Below, piece by piece: positions 51,761-62,400 of a stretch of DNA of 64,000 nt (position 1 is its first letter; every line of letters begins with the position of its first letter). The notes below the pieces were generated by a model. That model was not told the origin of the DNA. It saw only the letters and a list, made by a program, of their open reading frames with translations, and did no database searches. Origin of the DNA: Acidobacteriota bacterium (lineage in GTDB: Bacteria; Acidobacteriota; Terriglobia; UBA7540); the NCBI GenBank assembly GCA_021817045.1, contig JAKAWG010000008.1, positions 1 to 64,000 on the forward strand, in the 5' to 3' direction. The position numbers were made by a program, and so were the translations under genes.

Positions 51761-51944
51761 GGAACGAACTCCACTTAAACCTATGAAAACACATGATATA
51801 AGTTTTGATCTTGTGGGAACGAACTCTCTTGGCCGCTATATGTTATTGAATCTAAAGGGAAATAAGCGGAGTTCGTTCCTAAACATTGAAGTCGCAGAAA
51901 ACAGGCGACTTAATCGAAATTTTCGCCAGAAAATGGAGTTCGTT
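51761..51944. repeat. Nested inverted repeat (GGAACGAACTCC units)
   Basis: GGAACGAACTCC at 51761-51772 and GGAACGAACTCT at 51816-51827 point one way. GGAGTTCGTTCC at 51868-51879 and GGAGTTCGTT at 51935-51944 point the other. Their order A-A-A'-A' allows two nested stems in an AT-rich background. Confidence 0.6.
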
Positions 51945-52121
51945 TTTCTAAGAAGGCGGCAAAATCACGCCTTCGTAAGGCGGTTGGCGGGCGGCGTAAT
52001 GCCCCGGGGGACCGGCACGGTTGGGATGCCGAGCGGTTGATCGAATGGCTTCGAGTGTAACGAAGAAAAGTCGTGGGCCTGGCCGCTGACCGGGCCTCTC
52101 GCACCCTGGTAAGATAAAGCT

Positions 52122-53135
52122 GTGAGTTCGGACCGCTATTCCCGCCAAGTCATGTTTCCGGTAATCGGCCGGGAAGGGCAGGAAGTGCTGCGCCGGGCGA
52201 GAGTGGTGATCCTCGGCTGTGGAGCGCTGGGTGCCGGGCAAGCCAATTTGTTGGTGCGAGCGGGCATCGGCAAGCTGCGCGTCCTGGATCGAGATTACGT
52301 CGAGGAGAGCAACTTGCAGCGCCAGACGCTCTTCGATGAGTCCGATGCCGCTCAGCGGCTGCCTAAAGCCGTAGCTGCCGAGAAGAAGTTGCGCGCGATC
52401 AACGCGGACGTTGAAGTCGAAGGTGTGGTCACAGACGTCCGTGCCGGGAACATCGAAAACTTCATCTCGGATGCAAATCTTGTACTGGACGGTTGTGACA
52501 ATTTCGAGACTCGCTATCTTTTGAATGATGCCGCCATCAAGCTCAATATTCCTTGGATTTATGGGGCGGTGGTGGGAAGCTACGGCGTCACGCTCACCGT
52601 CTTGCCGGGACACACAGCGTGCCTGGCATGCCTCCTGCCCCAGCCACCCGGCGGGCTGGGCGAAACCTGCGATACGGCGGGCATCATCGGCCCCGCCGTA
52701 TACTGGGTGTCGTCGATCCAGGTCGCGGAGGCGATGAAAGTGCTGCTCGGCCGCGACGCGGATTTGCACGGCAGTCTTCTAGGCTACGACATCTGGACCA
52801 ACCGCATCGAGCGCTTGCAGGCCGTTCGCGATCCAGCCTGCCGCGCTTGCGGCGCGCGTGACTTCGTCCATTTGCGTGGAGAATCGCCGCAGATCACTTC
52901 CCTCTGCGGGCGCAACTCGGTGCAGATCCGGCACGTCCAAGCGCGCGAAGTTGACCTTGCGGCGCTCGAAAGGCGCCTCGCGCCGCTCGGACCTGTGCGC
53001 TCAAATGCCTATCTCTTGCAATGCTGCCTGGAAGACTATGAGATTACGGTGTTTCCAGATGGACGAGCGCTCATTAAGGGCACTCAAGACCCGGCCGTGG
53101 CGCGGTCTGTTTACGCCCGCTACGTTGGAGCGTAG
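52122..53135 (+). CDS. ThiF/MoeB/HesA-type adenylyltransferase
   Basis: E1-like enzymes adenylate the C-terminus of a ubiquitin-like sulfur carrier (ThiS, MoaD or similar). This 337-residue protein has MSSDRYSRQVMFPVIGREGQ, the ATP loop VVILGCGALGAGQANLLVRA, VLDRDYVEESNLQRQTLF and NLVLDGCDNFETRYLLND. Zinc cysteines are seen as CLACLL and CRACG. The C-terminal 100 residues resemble the extra region of MoeB/ThiF-type enzymes (SNAYLLQCCLEDYEITVFPD). The GTG start has only a weak ribosome site. The sulfur carrier is not nearby. Confidence 0.88.
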   Translation: MSSDRYSRQVMFPVIGREGQEVLRRARVVILGCGALGAGQANLLVRAGIGKLRVLDRDYVEESNLQRQTLFDESDAAQRLPKAVAAEKKLRAINADVEVEGVVTDVRAGNIENFISDANLVLDGCDNFETRYLLNDAAIKLNIPWIYGAVVGSYGVTLTVLPGHTACLACLLPQPPGGLGETCDTAGIIGPAVYWVSSIQVAEAMKVLLGRDADLHGSLLGYDIWTNRIERLQAVRDPACRACGARDFVHLRGESPQITSLCGRNSVQIRHVQAREVDLAALERRLAPLGPVRSNAYLLQCCLEDYEITVFPDGRALIKGTQDPAVARSVYARYVGA

Positions 53136-53194
53136 CCGGGATCGCTGCGACAACCTCGGGGTGGCTTTTGACATCTACTAGCGTAGGAAGACTT

Positions 53195-54805
53195 ATGGAT
53201 GCGCGCACGAACTCCCGCTGGCACGCTATCCTCCCGGCGAGTAGCTTTGCTCTGGCACTCGCCGCCTCGCTGGCATTCGCTCAGCAGACGCCCCACGTTC
53301 GCATGGCGCGCCTGAGCTTCGTCCAGGGTATGGTAAAAGCCGAGCCGGCAGGCTTGTCGGAGTGGGCGGTTGTTTCGGTCAACACTCCCATCGAACAAGG
53401 TTACAAACTAGCGACTTCCGATAATAGTTACGCCGAAGTTCAATACGAAGACGCTTCCACCGTGCGGGTGGGCGAGTCCTCCGAGGTCGCCTTCAACCGC
53501 CTCGCCGTGAACTCAGACGGAGAGAGGGTGAACGAGGTTGAGTTGGTGCGGGGCTATGCGACATTTCACGATTTCGCGCGAGCTCTAACCGCGAACAGCG
53601 TCCGGGTGGCCAACGCCACGGTCAGTCCGTCGGGCCCGGTGGAATTCCGCGCCGACCTCGAAGATGGCGCCTTGCGGGTCGAAGTCTTCATGGGAACGGT
53701 TGCGTTGTCAGCCCCGCAGGGTGACGTTCAGGTGGATGCCGGGCAAACGCTGATCGACGATACCCGCGCCGGTACTCCTTACAGCATCACGAGTGGCATC
53801 AAGCGCGACGGCTGGGATGCCTGGGTGGAGCAGCGCGATGCCGAGCAAGAAGCGGAACAAAACCAGCCCGTGAACCCTGGGGATTATGCTAGCGCTTCCG
53901 GATCCGAACTTTATGGCTGGAACGATCTGGGGTATTACGGCGCGTGGGAATACTTTCCGGGTTACGGGTACGGCTGGTGTCCGGTCGTCTCGACCGGTTG
54001 GTCGCCCTACACTTACGGCAGGTGGGCGTGGTATCCGCGCTTCGGGTACACGTGGATTTCTTTCGAGCCTTGGGGATGGCTCCCGTTTCATTATGGTCGC
54101 TGGGGATTTATGAGCGGCGGGTTCGGTTGGGCGTGGTTTCCAGGCCGGCTGACGGGATGGTCGCCCGCAACGGTTAACTGGTATCAGGGCAAGGGTTGGA
54201 TCGGCTGGATGCCGCGGCTTGTTGCGACCACAGGCTTTAGTGGTTGCGCCCAGGCCGGCGGTTGCGTGACAACCATGAGTTTACAAGCGTTTCAGGCGGG
54301 GATGCCGGTGAGCGGGGAGCACGTCCGCATTGTCAGCACCCGGAGAACAACAGCCGTGGACCGCCCGGCACTCCGACCGACACGGTTTGTCATGCTACCG
54401 GGCGCGCCAGTCGCTCATACGGCCTTTGGGCTTGCAGCCCGGCGCCCGGTGACCGGGCAGACGGTGGTTATGGACCCGCGGAGCCCAGCCGTTGGCTCCG
54501 CGGTTAGAATCGGAGCGGTCGGAGAGTCCCCGGTCTCTGCTGGGCCTGTTCCGCCCGTATTCCGTCGTCCTGTCTCACCCACCCGGCCAAGTGCCTGGAT
54601 GCCCCGCCCAGCACCGCTCGCCACAACGCATTTTGCCCCCCTTCCTGAGATCAATATCGGAACTCCCCGTCACCCCTTTGGCCTTACATACGCACTGCCC
54701 CGCGTAAGCCCCGGAACGCCTCCCTCCACGCCGCGTATTATCGCTCCTCGTGTTGTGGGCAGCCCTACGCCCCTAGGCGGCGGACGCTTCGGCCCAGCAC
54801 GTTAG
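53195..54805 (+). CDS. Exported FecR-domain protein with Trp/Gly/Tyr-rich repeats (DUF6600-like)
   Basis: The 536-residue protein has a signal peptide (ILPASSFALALAASLAFAQQ), a FecR-like domain (about residues 35-185: YKLATSDNSYAEVQYEDAST, VEVFMGTVALSAPQGDVQVD, GQTLIDDTRAG), then a Trp/Gly/Tyr-rich section (STGWSPYTYGRWAWYPRFGY, TWISFEPWGWLPFHYGRWGF) typical of acidobacterial DUF6600 proteins, and a Pro-rich tail. FecR domains sense or bind envelope ligands. AGGAAG precedes the ATG at 53195. Function is unknown. It lies 60 nt after the adenylyltransferase. Confidence 0.82.
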   Translation: MDARTNSRWHAILPASSFALALAASLAFAQQTPHVRMARLSFVQGMVKAEPAGLSEWAVVSVNTPIEQGYKLATSDNSYAEVQYEDASTVRVGESSEVAFNRLAVNSDGERVNEVELVRGYATFHDFARALTANSVRVANATVSPSGPVEFRADLEDGALRVEVFMGTVALSAPQGDVQVDAGQTLIDDTRAGTPYSITSGIKRDGWDAWVEQRDAEQEAEQNQPVNPGDYASASGSELYGWNDLGYYGAWEYFPGYGYGWCPVVSTGWSPYTYGRWAWYPRFGYTWISFEPWGWLPFHYGRWGFMSGGFGWAWFPGRLTGWSPATVNWYQGKGWIGWMPRLVATTGFSGCAQAGGCVTTMSLQAFQAGMPVSGEHVRIVSTRRTTAVDRPALRPTRFVMLPGAPVAHTAFGLAARRPVTGQTVVMDPRSPAVGSAVRIGAVGESPVSAGPVPPVFRRPVSPTRPSAWMPRPAPLATTHFAPLPEINIGTPRHPFGLTYALPRVSPGTPPSTPRIIAPRVVGSPTPLGGGRFGPAR

Positions 54806-54854
54806 TATAGCGGGATCAAAATAACGGGTCCTTGAAAAGGCTTGGCGGGTGATT

Positions 54855-57800
54855 CTACTTAAACCTGTGCCGGAAGCGGACCTCAACGCCGTATACGCCG
54901 TTGATGTCGCGCTCGGCGATCAACGAGATCTTGCTGCTCAAGTCCCACCGTACGCGGATGTCGCGCTGCTGAGCAACTTCGGTGTTGGTCGAGTAGGTGA
55001 TGGTGAGGTCGTGCGCCACTTGTTCCTCCACGGTGATGCGCGCTCCTCCCGCAGCGGTAGGGCCAATCATGTTAGGGTCGATGCGGATACGGCTGACGCC
55101 GAACAGCCTCGTGACGCGGCCTGAAACCTGGCTCGACAAAGCTTGAGAAAGCAGTGCGCTTGCCCCGAGCGTGCCAAACTCCTCGTGACTGGTCGAAGTC
55201 ATCATCGCTTGCTGAGGCGCATAGCCCAGTGCCAGTAGGGACAGGATCTGCTCGGTAGGCAGCGGCGGATCGGAACGATAGGAAAGCCGGGCGCTATCCA
55301 CCGGTCCGCTAACCTCTACGGTCACGTTATACCGCGTGACGCGCGTTTGAGCCTCGATATTAAGGACCGGCGTCGTCTCAAGCGGGTTGCTCATCACAAT
55401 ATCGCCATGAGTGATCTGGTAGCGGTTACCGGCCAGTAGCGCCTGGCCGCTGCGGATGTGGATGTCGCCCGTCATTACCGGGTGGGCGAGCGTGCCGCGC
55501 ACTCGAGTGTCAAGCGCAGCCACCAAGGACAATTCTCGCGAAGAAAGCCGCACTTCCGGTGCGGTAATGGCATGTACATTCAGCATGACCTTGGAGGCAT
55601 AACCCGTCGCTGGACTGGAGGGTAGCGACCCGGTTGCGGTTCCCATCTGGCCGATCCAGTTGAGCAGGTTGAAATTCTGGCTCAAGAACGTTTGGTCCAC
55701 CGTCACATCGCCGGACAGCAGCCCACCCTGCCCGGAACCGGAAAGCCGCAGATTTCCATCGAGCATGGAGATGAAACCGGCGGGATATTCGAAGCGGAGG
55801 TGCGTCAGCGAAGCGCGAAAATCGTAGACGGGGCTGGGGCCAAGAGTCGTGTAACCGCTAACGCTGATGGCGCTCTGGCCGTTCTCCGCGCCCAGGGACT
55901 TGATCACAGCCCGGGCGCCTTCAAGTTGGATCTCGCCGTTCAATCCCGCCACCGCGACCGGCAGAGAAGCCAGCCGCAGGCCAACGTTTCGGACACCGAT
56001 GCCGCCCGAAAGCGACGGCTGCCGAAGTGTGCCGCTCGCATGAACGTTCAATGTGAAATTGCCGGCCGCGCGGACCGAGGGATCGAGCAACTCGAGGACG
56101 GACGCTCGGGTGTCCCCCGTGATGTCCAGCGAAAGCGGTGAGGAAGAGCCTGGACGTACCGCTGCCTGAAGCTGAATCCTGGTCGAAGCAGGTCCGTTCA
56201 TCTCAAACCGGTTTGAGGCAAACCGGCCGTGGCTGTAACTCATCTCGACCGGGCCTGCGTTTTCCAGGCTGAATCCGGAAACCGCGGTGCGCAACGTCTT
56301 CATGCGAGCCTTCAGCGCGAAATCGCGCAGATCCTTCAAAGGTCCGGAGCCCTCGAACGAGCCGGTGGACACCACCGGCGCCTGCAGTGGGCTGAAACCT
56401 AGACCACGAATCCACGGATCGAGGCGAAGGTCGTTAAAATTCCCGCGCAGGTCGGTGAGCCACTCCCCAGCCGTCTTTGTCGCTGAATCAAAGTGCAGTG
56501 TTCCCTGTGGTCCTTCCAACCGGCCTTGGCCCCGCAGTTGCCGCTCGTTGAAAGCAAAGTACGCGTGGAATTCACCTACGTCGCTTCCACCCAGGCCTGC
56601 GCCATGCACGTCAAGCGATAATCCCATCTCCGGGGCAGAGAATGTTCCTCCGCCCTTGAGCGTGAAGGACGCAGCGCCACGGAGCCGGGAAGCTCGGACT
56701 AACTGGCTTCCGCTTAGCTGCCCGAACAGGTTGAGCGGAAGGTCGGCGCCGCCGAGTTGCGTCAAGAAAGTCCGGCTCGGTAAATCCAACTGAGCCCAGC
56801 CGGCGGCGCGCCCTGGCCCTGCCCGAAGCGAAATTTGTCGCACGTTCCACACCGACCCGGCCACTTGCACCAGGGCGGAGAGTTCATCGAACGGCGCGCC
56901 GTAAACCCGGCCGTGGGTCACCGCGAAGCTGCCTGAACCGGTGAGACTGGCAGCCGTGCCCGTCAGGTTGATGCTGCCGCTAATGAGGCCGGCGAGCGGA
57001 TATCGCAAACCAAAGGTGTCCTGTAAACCTGTGAGCGGCGAACGATCCGCGCGGGCAGTGAGGCGCACAGACGAAGTTGGCGTCACCTGCCAACGCTTCA
57101 AGCTCGCCGCGCCGCTGAAGCGGAAGACGCTTGGCCCGGAGCGCAACTGGCCGGAGGCAATCTGGACCGAGGCTCTGGAAGCCATGACTCGAGCAGCAAA
57201 GCCCTGCCACGCCCAGCCGTGGTACTTGAAAGCTCCGGCAGTGAAGTGACCCTGAATTTCGGGACGCATGAACCCACCCCGCAACGTTCCTACGAATGTC
57301 GCCTTGGAGTTCAATGTCAACGGAATGCGATGGGTGGTGCCGAGCACATATTCCGCAAAAGGCCGGAATTCATGAAAATCGGTTGTTGCATACCGCAAGC
57401 TTAAGCCCGGCTCGGATGGGCCCAACTTTCCCTGAGCGCTGAGGGATGAGTGAGGTGTTTGGAGGCGGGCCTCGTCAAGGCTGACCTCCAAATGTCCCTC
57501 GTCATCGTCCAACGAACCGTTCGCGAAACCGGTAACCGGGCTACGCTCTGGAGCCAGCCGCTGCGGAGACGCAAAATCGAGAGCGAAATGCGTTCTTAAT
57601 CCCTTGAACGCTCCTTCCCATTTCGCCTGCACCTTGCCGCTGACCGTCGAATCATAGGGAAGCAACTGCTCCATGCGCGGCCCGGTACTGATGGCTCGAA
57701 GCGCCGATGAGAAAGCCAAACCCTGCACAGACCCGGAGAGCGCGAAGTTCGGCGCGGCCTTGGTGAATACAACCCGGCCGTTGCCGCTAAGCGACCCTCC

Positions 57801-58805
57801 CAGCGCATCAACGCGGAAATGATTGAGGCGAAGCTGCCGAGAATTCAGCGCAAAATCTGAGGTCACGTCTACCGGCCCGGGAGCAAGATTCGCGTTACGT
57901 ATCACTCCTCGATGTACTTCCATCGCTCCGCTCGCCGAAAGCTTGCCCGCGGCGTCAACGGCCCGTACCTGCATCTGGAAATCGCCCCCGCGAATCGCGC
58001 GCCAGCCAAACATCCTCGCCAGAGCGCCGGCATCGCCACGAGCCTGGATCGTTGCCTGGCCGCCTAGGTTTGGGAGCCAATGCAACCGCAGTCTCCCCGT
58101 ACCGGAAACGATCTTACTTTGCCAGCTCAGGCGGTTCACGGTCAGACCGCGCCCGGAAAGGTTAACCTGCGCTCCAAAGGCCATGGGCGGCACCGGCCAC
58201 CGGCGAGTCCTCACTTGAAGTCTGGACGCGGAAACTCCGCCCCAGTACGTGCCGGCCGCCGAGCGGTTGAGCACGGCGGAGACGCCGTGTGCCTGCGCGT
58301 CCAGGGGAATCCGCCGGTCGTTCCAAAAGAGATTCGCGTGGTTAAGGACGACCGTCCCAGCGGCAAAGCTCATGAGGTTGCCGGCCAGGGCACCCTCGGG
58401 GCCTGGCAGGTTGGCCGCGCCACTCGGACCTGTCTCGATGTGGATGTCGAGTCCATCGGCGATCAAGCGTGAGAACTCCATTTTGCCTTCGAGCAGAGCC
58501 GCGGGATTTATTCGCAACACGATTTGCTGCGCGTGCAGCAGCGGAGCTTCCGGGGGAGCTTCCGACCCGTGCAGGATAAGTCCGCGCATTTCCATTTGGA
58601 AGATCAGCGGCCTGACACTGAGACTCCTCAGCTCCACCCGCGTACCCGTAAGGTGTTCGATACGGGATGTCACCCATCGTTGCAGAGTGGCGTGGAACCA
58701 GCGCGTCCTCATCACGCCGGCCGCGGATAGATAGAGGACGAGGAGAACTCCGAAAGCAGCAATTAGCGCGCGCCCGAGGAGAGAAAGGATTGGGCGTTTG
58801 TTCAT
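54855..58805 (-). CDS. tamB: TamB-like translocation and assembly module protein
   Basis: TamB is an inner-membrane-anchored periplasmic protein that, with TamA, helps outer membrane assembly or lipid transport. The 1316-residue product has one N-terminal membrane segment (LIAAFGVLLVLYLSAAGVMR), a long series of beta-helix-like repeats, and the C-terminal TamB domain with PVLNIEAQTRVTRYNVTVEV, YRSDPPLPTEQILSLLALGY and TNTEVAQQRDIRVRWDLSSK. AGAGG lies 9 nt ahead of the ATG at 58805. It follows the SurA-like and BamA/TamA-like genes on the same strand. Confidence 0.9.
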   Translation of the reverse strand: MNKRPILSLLGRALIAAFGVLLVLYLSAAGVMRTRWFHATLQRWVTSRIEHLTGTRVELRSLSVRPLIFQMEMRGLILHGSEAPPEAPLLHAQQIVLRINPAALLEGKMEFSRLIADGLDIHIETGPSGAANLPGPEGALAGNLMSFAAGTVVLNHANLFWNDRRIPLDAQAHGVSAVLNRSAAGTYWGGVSASRLQVRTRRWPVPPMAFGAQVNLSGRGLTVNRLSWQSKIVSGTGRLRLHWLPNLGGQATIQARGDAGALARMFGWRAIRGGDFQMQVRAVDAAGKLSASGAMEVHRGVIRNANLAPGPVDVTSDFALNSRQLRLNHFRVDALGGSLSGNGRVVFTKAAPNFALSGSVQGLAFSSALRAISTGPRMEQLLPYDSTVSGKVQAKWEGAFKGLRTHFALDFASPQRLAPERSPVTGFANGSLDDDEGHLEVSLDEARLQTPHSSLSAQGKLGPSEPGLSLRYATTDFHEFRPFAEYVLGTTHRIPLTLNSKATFVGTLRGGFMRPEIQGHFTAGAFKYHGWAWQGFAARVMASRASVQIASGQLRSGPSVFRFSGAASLKRWQVTPTSSVRLTARADRSPLTGLQDTFGLRYPLAGLISGSINLTGTAASLTGSGSFAVTHGRVYGAPFDELSALVQVAGSVWNVRQISLRAGPGRAAGWAQLDLPSRTFLTQLGGADLPLNLFGQLSGSQLVRASRLRGAASFTLKGGGTFSAPEMGLSLDVHGAGLGGSDVGEFHAYFAFNERQLRGQGRLEGPQGTLHFDSATKTAGEWLTDLRGNFNDLRLDPWIRGLGFSPLQAPVVSTGSFEGSGPLKDLRDFALKARMKTLRTAVSGFSLENAGPVEMSYSHGRFASNRFEMNGPASTRIQLQAAVRPGSSSPLSLDITGDTRASVLELLDPSVRAAGNFTLNVHASGTLRQPSLSGGIGVRNVGLRLASLPVAVAGLNGEIQLEGARAVIKSLGAENGQSAISVSGYTTLGPSPVYDFRASLTHLRFEYPAGFISMLDGNLRLSGSGQGGLLSGDVTVDQTFLSQNFNLLNWIGQMGTATGSLPSSPATGYASKVMLNVHAITAPEVRLSSRELSLVAALDTRVRGTLAHPVMTGDIHIRSGQALLAGNRYQITHGDIVMSNPLETTPVLNIEAQTRVTRYNVTVEVSGPVDSARLSYRSDPPLPTEQILSLLALGYAPQQAMMTSTSHEEFGTLGASALLSQALSSQVSGRVTRLFGVSRIRIDPNMIGPTAAGGARITVEEQVAHDLTITYSTNTEVAQQRDIRVRWDLSSKISLIAERDINGVYGVEVRFRHRFK

Positions 58806-58817
58806 CGAATCCATCCT

Positions 58818-59417
58818 CTATTCCGCATAGAGGCGCACCCGGCGCTCAGTTCGGAGTCGTTTAATCCACTTATTAAGCAGCGTGTTGATCTTTTCTTGCA
58901 CGAGAATTTCGCGGATTTGCCCTCTAACGGCAGAAAGCGGCGGCGCTTCTTTTCGCAGTCGTTCCGTCTGAGGCAGAAAAGTCTTCTCATAATAATCGCT
59001 GATTTCTTTATCGCTCACCGTGGCTGTGGGGCGCAACCGCGTGTTGATCACTGCCAGAATACGCTGCTCGCGCTCAAATCGCGCCATCAACTGCTGCTGC
59101 GTAACACCGGCTGCGCGAAGCGCTGACTGGAACTCGCGCTCGCTTTTGAATTTGGCGCGCAAATCCGCCATTTGTTTAGATGCCGCGCTATGAATTGCCG
59201 TGGCGTTGACCGGATACGCGCGGCTTTCGTCTTCAAGCAGCATCTGGTCGAGCAGGCGCGAGCGGGCAGTTTTCAGCGCTGAGGCGCTGGCCGTTCCGGT
59301 GGGAGCGCGGCCGGTGCCGAGGAATTGCTCGATCCGGTATTCTTCGCGCACGTCGTGTTCGGTGATCGCGACTGTCCCGATTGAAGCGACCACGCGGTCC
59401 ACGGTTTCTACCTGCAT
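58818..59417 (-). CDS. SurA-like periplasmic chaperone (start uncertain)
   Basis: From the first canonical start (ATG at 59417) the product is 199 residues: VDRVVASIGTVAITEHDVRE matches the SurA N-terminal region, and helical stretches such as MADLRAKFKSEREFQSALRA and TVSDKEISDYYEKTFLPQTE are SurA_N-like. No PPIase domain follows. In frame upstream of the ATG lies LLSLGALFFALAIEATGLLA, an obvious signal peptide, but no ATG, GTG or TTG precedes it; an ATT at 59516 with GGAGG 7 nt upstream is the only plausible start and would give about 232 residues. It lies between the BamA-like and TamB-like genes. Confidence 0.75.
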   Translation of the reverse strand: MQVETVDRVVASIGTVAITEHDVREEYRIEQFLGTGRAPTGTASASALKTARSRLLDQMLLEDESRAYPVNATAIHSAASKQMADLRAKFKSEREFQSALRAAGVTQQQLMARFEREQRILAVINTRLRPTATVSDKEISDYYEKTFLPQTERLRKEAPPLSAVRGQIREILVQEKINTLLNKWIKRLRTERRVRLYAE

Positions 59418-59470
59418 CGCGAGTAACCCGGTCGCCTCAATGGCCAGCGCGAAAAAAAGCGCGCCCAGGC

Positions 59471-62400
59471 TCAGAAGCTTTGCCCAATGCTGAAGAAATA
59501 TTGGAATCGTGGTAATGTCTGCACCTCCGTTGTCGGCGACGTCAATTCAAATCTTTCCGGGTTCAGGACGTAGCCCAGATCGAGCCGAATGGGGCCGACG
59601 GGCGTCCTGTAACGCAGCCCAAAGCCAACCGCATCCACCGTATAATTCAAATCGGCCGGCGAATTCTGCGTGAACTTCAGCAGCCGCATGTCCGCCAGGC
59701 TCGAATACACGTTGCCGGCATCGTCAAAAAGGACCACGCCGTACTTCCCTTGACGCAATCGAAACCGTAGCTCAGTTTGATTAACAAACATCGCGTTCCC
59801 ACCGACAGGGAACCCGGTAACGGGATCGCGCGGGCCAGCCTGGTTCAAGGAAAAAGCCCGCAAAGAATCGCTGCCTCCGGCAAAAAAACGCAAGGCTAAG
59901 GGAATGCCGTTGCTTGAACCTGGCGGGGGGTGAAGCGAAGTGCCGTAAGGCGTCTCCACTCCAAACTCCGTGTTGCGCGCAAAGATCAAGCGCGTGCCCA
60001 GCAACCGGTAATAGGTGGAATTCTGCCCGAAAAAGCGCGTGTAATCTGCCTGGGAGCCGAGTTGATCGGCAGAAATGTTAGCGTCCGCCAGACTGTAAGA
60101 GCCGCGCGTGGCATCCGCCGGGTTGTCCCGCGTGTCATGAACAAAAGTAACCTCAAAGCCTGCGTCGCGCACCGGCAGGCTAATGAGCGGGATTTCCGCC
60201 GGGTTGATGCGCAGCGTCGAAGCCGGAATCCGAACGTAGCGATAGTTATAGCGGCCAATCAGAAACGTGGATGGAGCAAACTGTTTTTCGAGCGACAGCG
60301 AAACCTGCTCCGCGATGGACGTAAACGTCAGCACGTCGCGGGTGCGATAGGCGGTGGCGTCAAAGTGAAGGTCGAGGCTTGGATGATTGAGGAAATCAAG
60401 AAAGTGGTAGCCGGCATCGGCTCCGGTTTCGAGGTCGGAAACTCGCCCGCGCAACGAAAACGTCTGGTTACGCCCGCCTACATTGATTCGCGTCAGGTTC
60501 AGGGAAAGCCGGGGACTAGCGCCAAGTTGCCCCTGCGGCTGATTGCCCGTCAGTCTTTGGACGTCCAGACCGAACCCGTATCCCAGAGTCCAACGCTTGG
60601 CCTCCTGCACGCTCACCAGGATATTCTTTTGCCGCTCGTGGCCGCCCGGATCTTCTTCGGCAATCTGAACGGAGCTGAACAAGCCTAGGTTGTAGAGGTG
60701 CTGCTGAGAGTCGTAGAGCTTGGCATGGCTTAAAGGCTGGCCGCTCGCGAAAGAGAGCTGTCGCCGGATTATGCCGGTATGCGCGTGACGATTGCCGATC
60801 ACGACCACGTTGTGGACGAATTCTTGGGGACCGGGCGTGATGGCGTAGATGATATCCATGGTTCCGTGCGCGCCAGCCGAGACGCGCGTAGACGCGGCCG
60901 CGCGGTCGCGGCCGTGGTCGGCGAACCAGGTTAGGATGGCATCGCGATCCTTGGTGACGAGCGCGGGCGAGTAGGGCTGGCCCGGCAGCGTCTCCATCAC
61001 CTTCTTGAGCTTGGCAGCCGTGTCCGCATCGACGCCGGTCATCGTGAGCCGCCCTACGCGGGTCTCGGGCCCTTCGCTGACCCGGAACGTTACGGAAAGC
61101 TCACCCGCATTGTTGTGAAGCACAGGCAGAACTTTTGCGCTGAGGAAACCTCGCGACTGATAGTATGCGGAAAGCGTTCTCACGCTTTGGTCAACCAGAT
61201 TCTGGCTGAAAAGGCCGTGCGTGCGAGTGGGGAAACTCGCAGGCTGGAGCTTGACCAGCGGCGCGAGTTCGTCGCTCGAAACGTGCCGGTTGCCGCGAAA
61301 ATCAAAGCTCTCGAAGACTGACTGCGGGCCTCGTTCGACGGCGTAGGTGATCGCTACGTCACCTGGGCGAGTGATACGCCGCCACTGCGCGCGGGCTGAA
61401 AAATAGCCCTGCCGCTCAAGATAGTTCTCGATTTCGCGAGCGCCCGAGTCCAGTGTGAGGTCGTCAGTGAGGCCTTCCGTATAAACGGGCAGGATTTTCT
61501 TAAGCGTCCCGCTGGAAATTCGGGTGCCTTCAACATAAACGCGCACGAGGCGGCCGGGCTGGACGCGTACGCTCACGCTCTCCGTATTGTGGATGGGATC
61601 GAACGCCCGATGGGCCGTCCCGACGATTGCTTCCAGATTGCCCCGTTTGGCGTAGAATGCGTGAATCCGCTGCAGGCCGTGCTGAATCTTCGCCGAAGTC
61701 AGGTGCGTCCCGAGTTTCCACCCAGTCACCGCCGCCATGCGCTGCGAGGGAACGGTAATTGGTCCCTCGAACCGTACGGCGCTAAGTTTGGCGGGAATAC
61801 CGGGCACTACAGTAAACAAGATGTCGGCTACCTGGTTGACTGCGTCCCGGCGAAAGGAAGTCTTAACCTGTGCTTGGTAATAGGCATTTTGTGCGAGCAA
61901 CGAGAGGATGCGCTGCCGCGCCGCCGCGAGCCCGGCGCGCGTCACCGGTTGGCCCAGTTCGATGCGCGCGGCACTTGCGACCGCGTCCGCAGGGATCGCC
62001 TTGGCCGTCTCCTGAATAGACACCGTTCCCGCAAAGAATCTGGCCTTGCCAGCGAAAATCAGCACCACGCCGCCCACCTCTGGCTGAACATCGGCCCGCA
62101 GCGTGCGAAAGTGGCCTGTCGAAAAAAGCCTTTTCAGACTCTCGGAAACCTTGGCAGCGGAAAGGGGCTGGCCGGCCTTTTGGGTGATCATTCCCGCAAA
62201 TTGGGAAAGCTGGAGCTGGGCATCAGTGTGAAGTTCGACGCGCCGCACCTGCTCGCCCCAGGGCGCGTCAGTTGCCCCGTAAGCGGCAACACTGAGACCG
62301 CACCACCCAACTGCTATAAAGAAGAGCAGAAAAAACCGGAGTCGCTTAATGCCGAGTATTCCGGCGGAATGAGAAAGATATACGTCGCTTGGTAACGCCT

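Larger units (their letters stand above)
50852..52121. other. Long non-coding stretch with degenerate fragments and repeats
   Basis: About 1.27 kb between divergent transcription units. It holds palindromic elements at 51069 and 51480, two doubtful open frames (51270 and 51660) and a nested inverted repeat at 51761-51944. The part from about 51740 to 51960 is noticeably AT-richer than its surroundings. No intact gene is supported. Confidence 0.55.

Noticed and set aside
51660-52040. 126-residue plus-strand frame over the nested inverted repeats
   Set aside because: Its sequence is mostly repeat-derived (FVGTNS-like and RSSFLN segments) and lacks a ribosome site or domain; kept only as part of the non-coding stretch.
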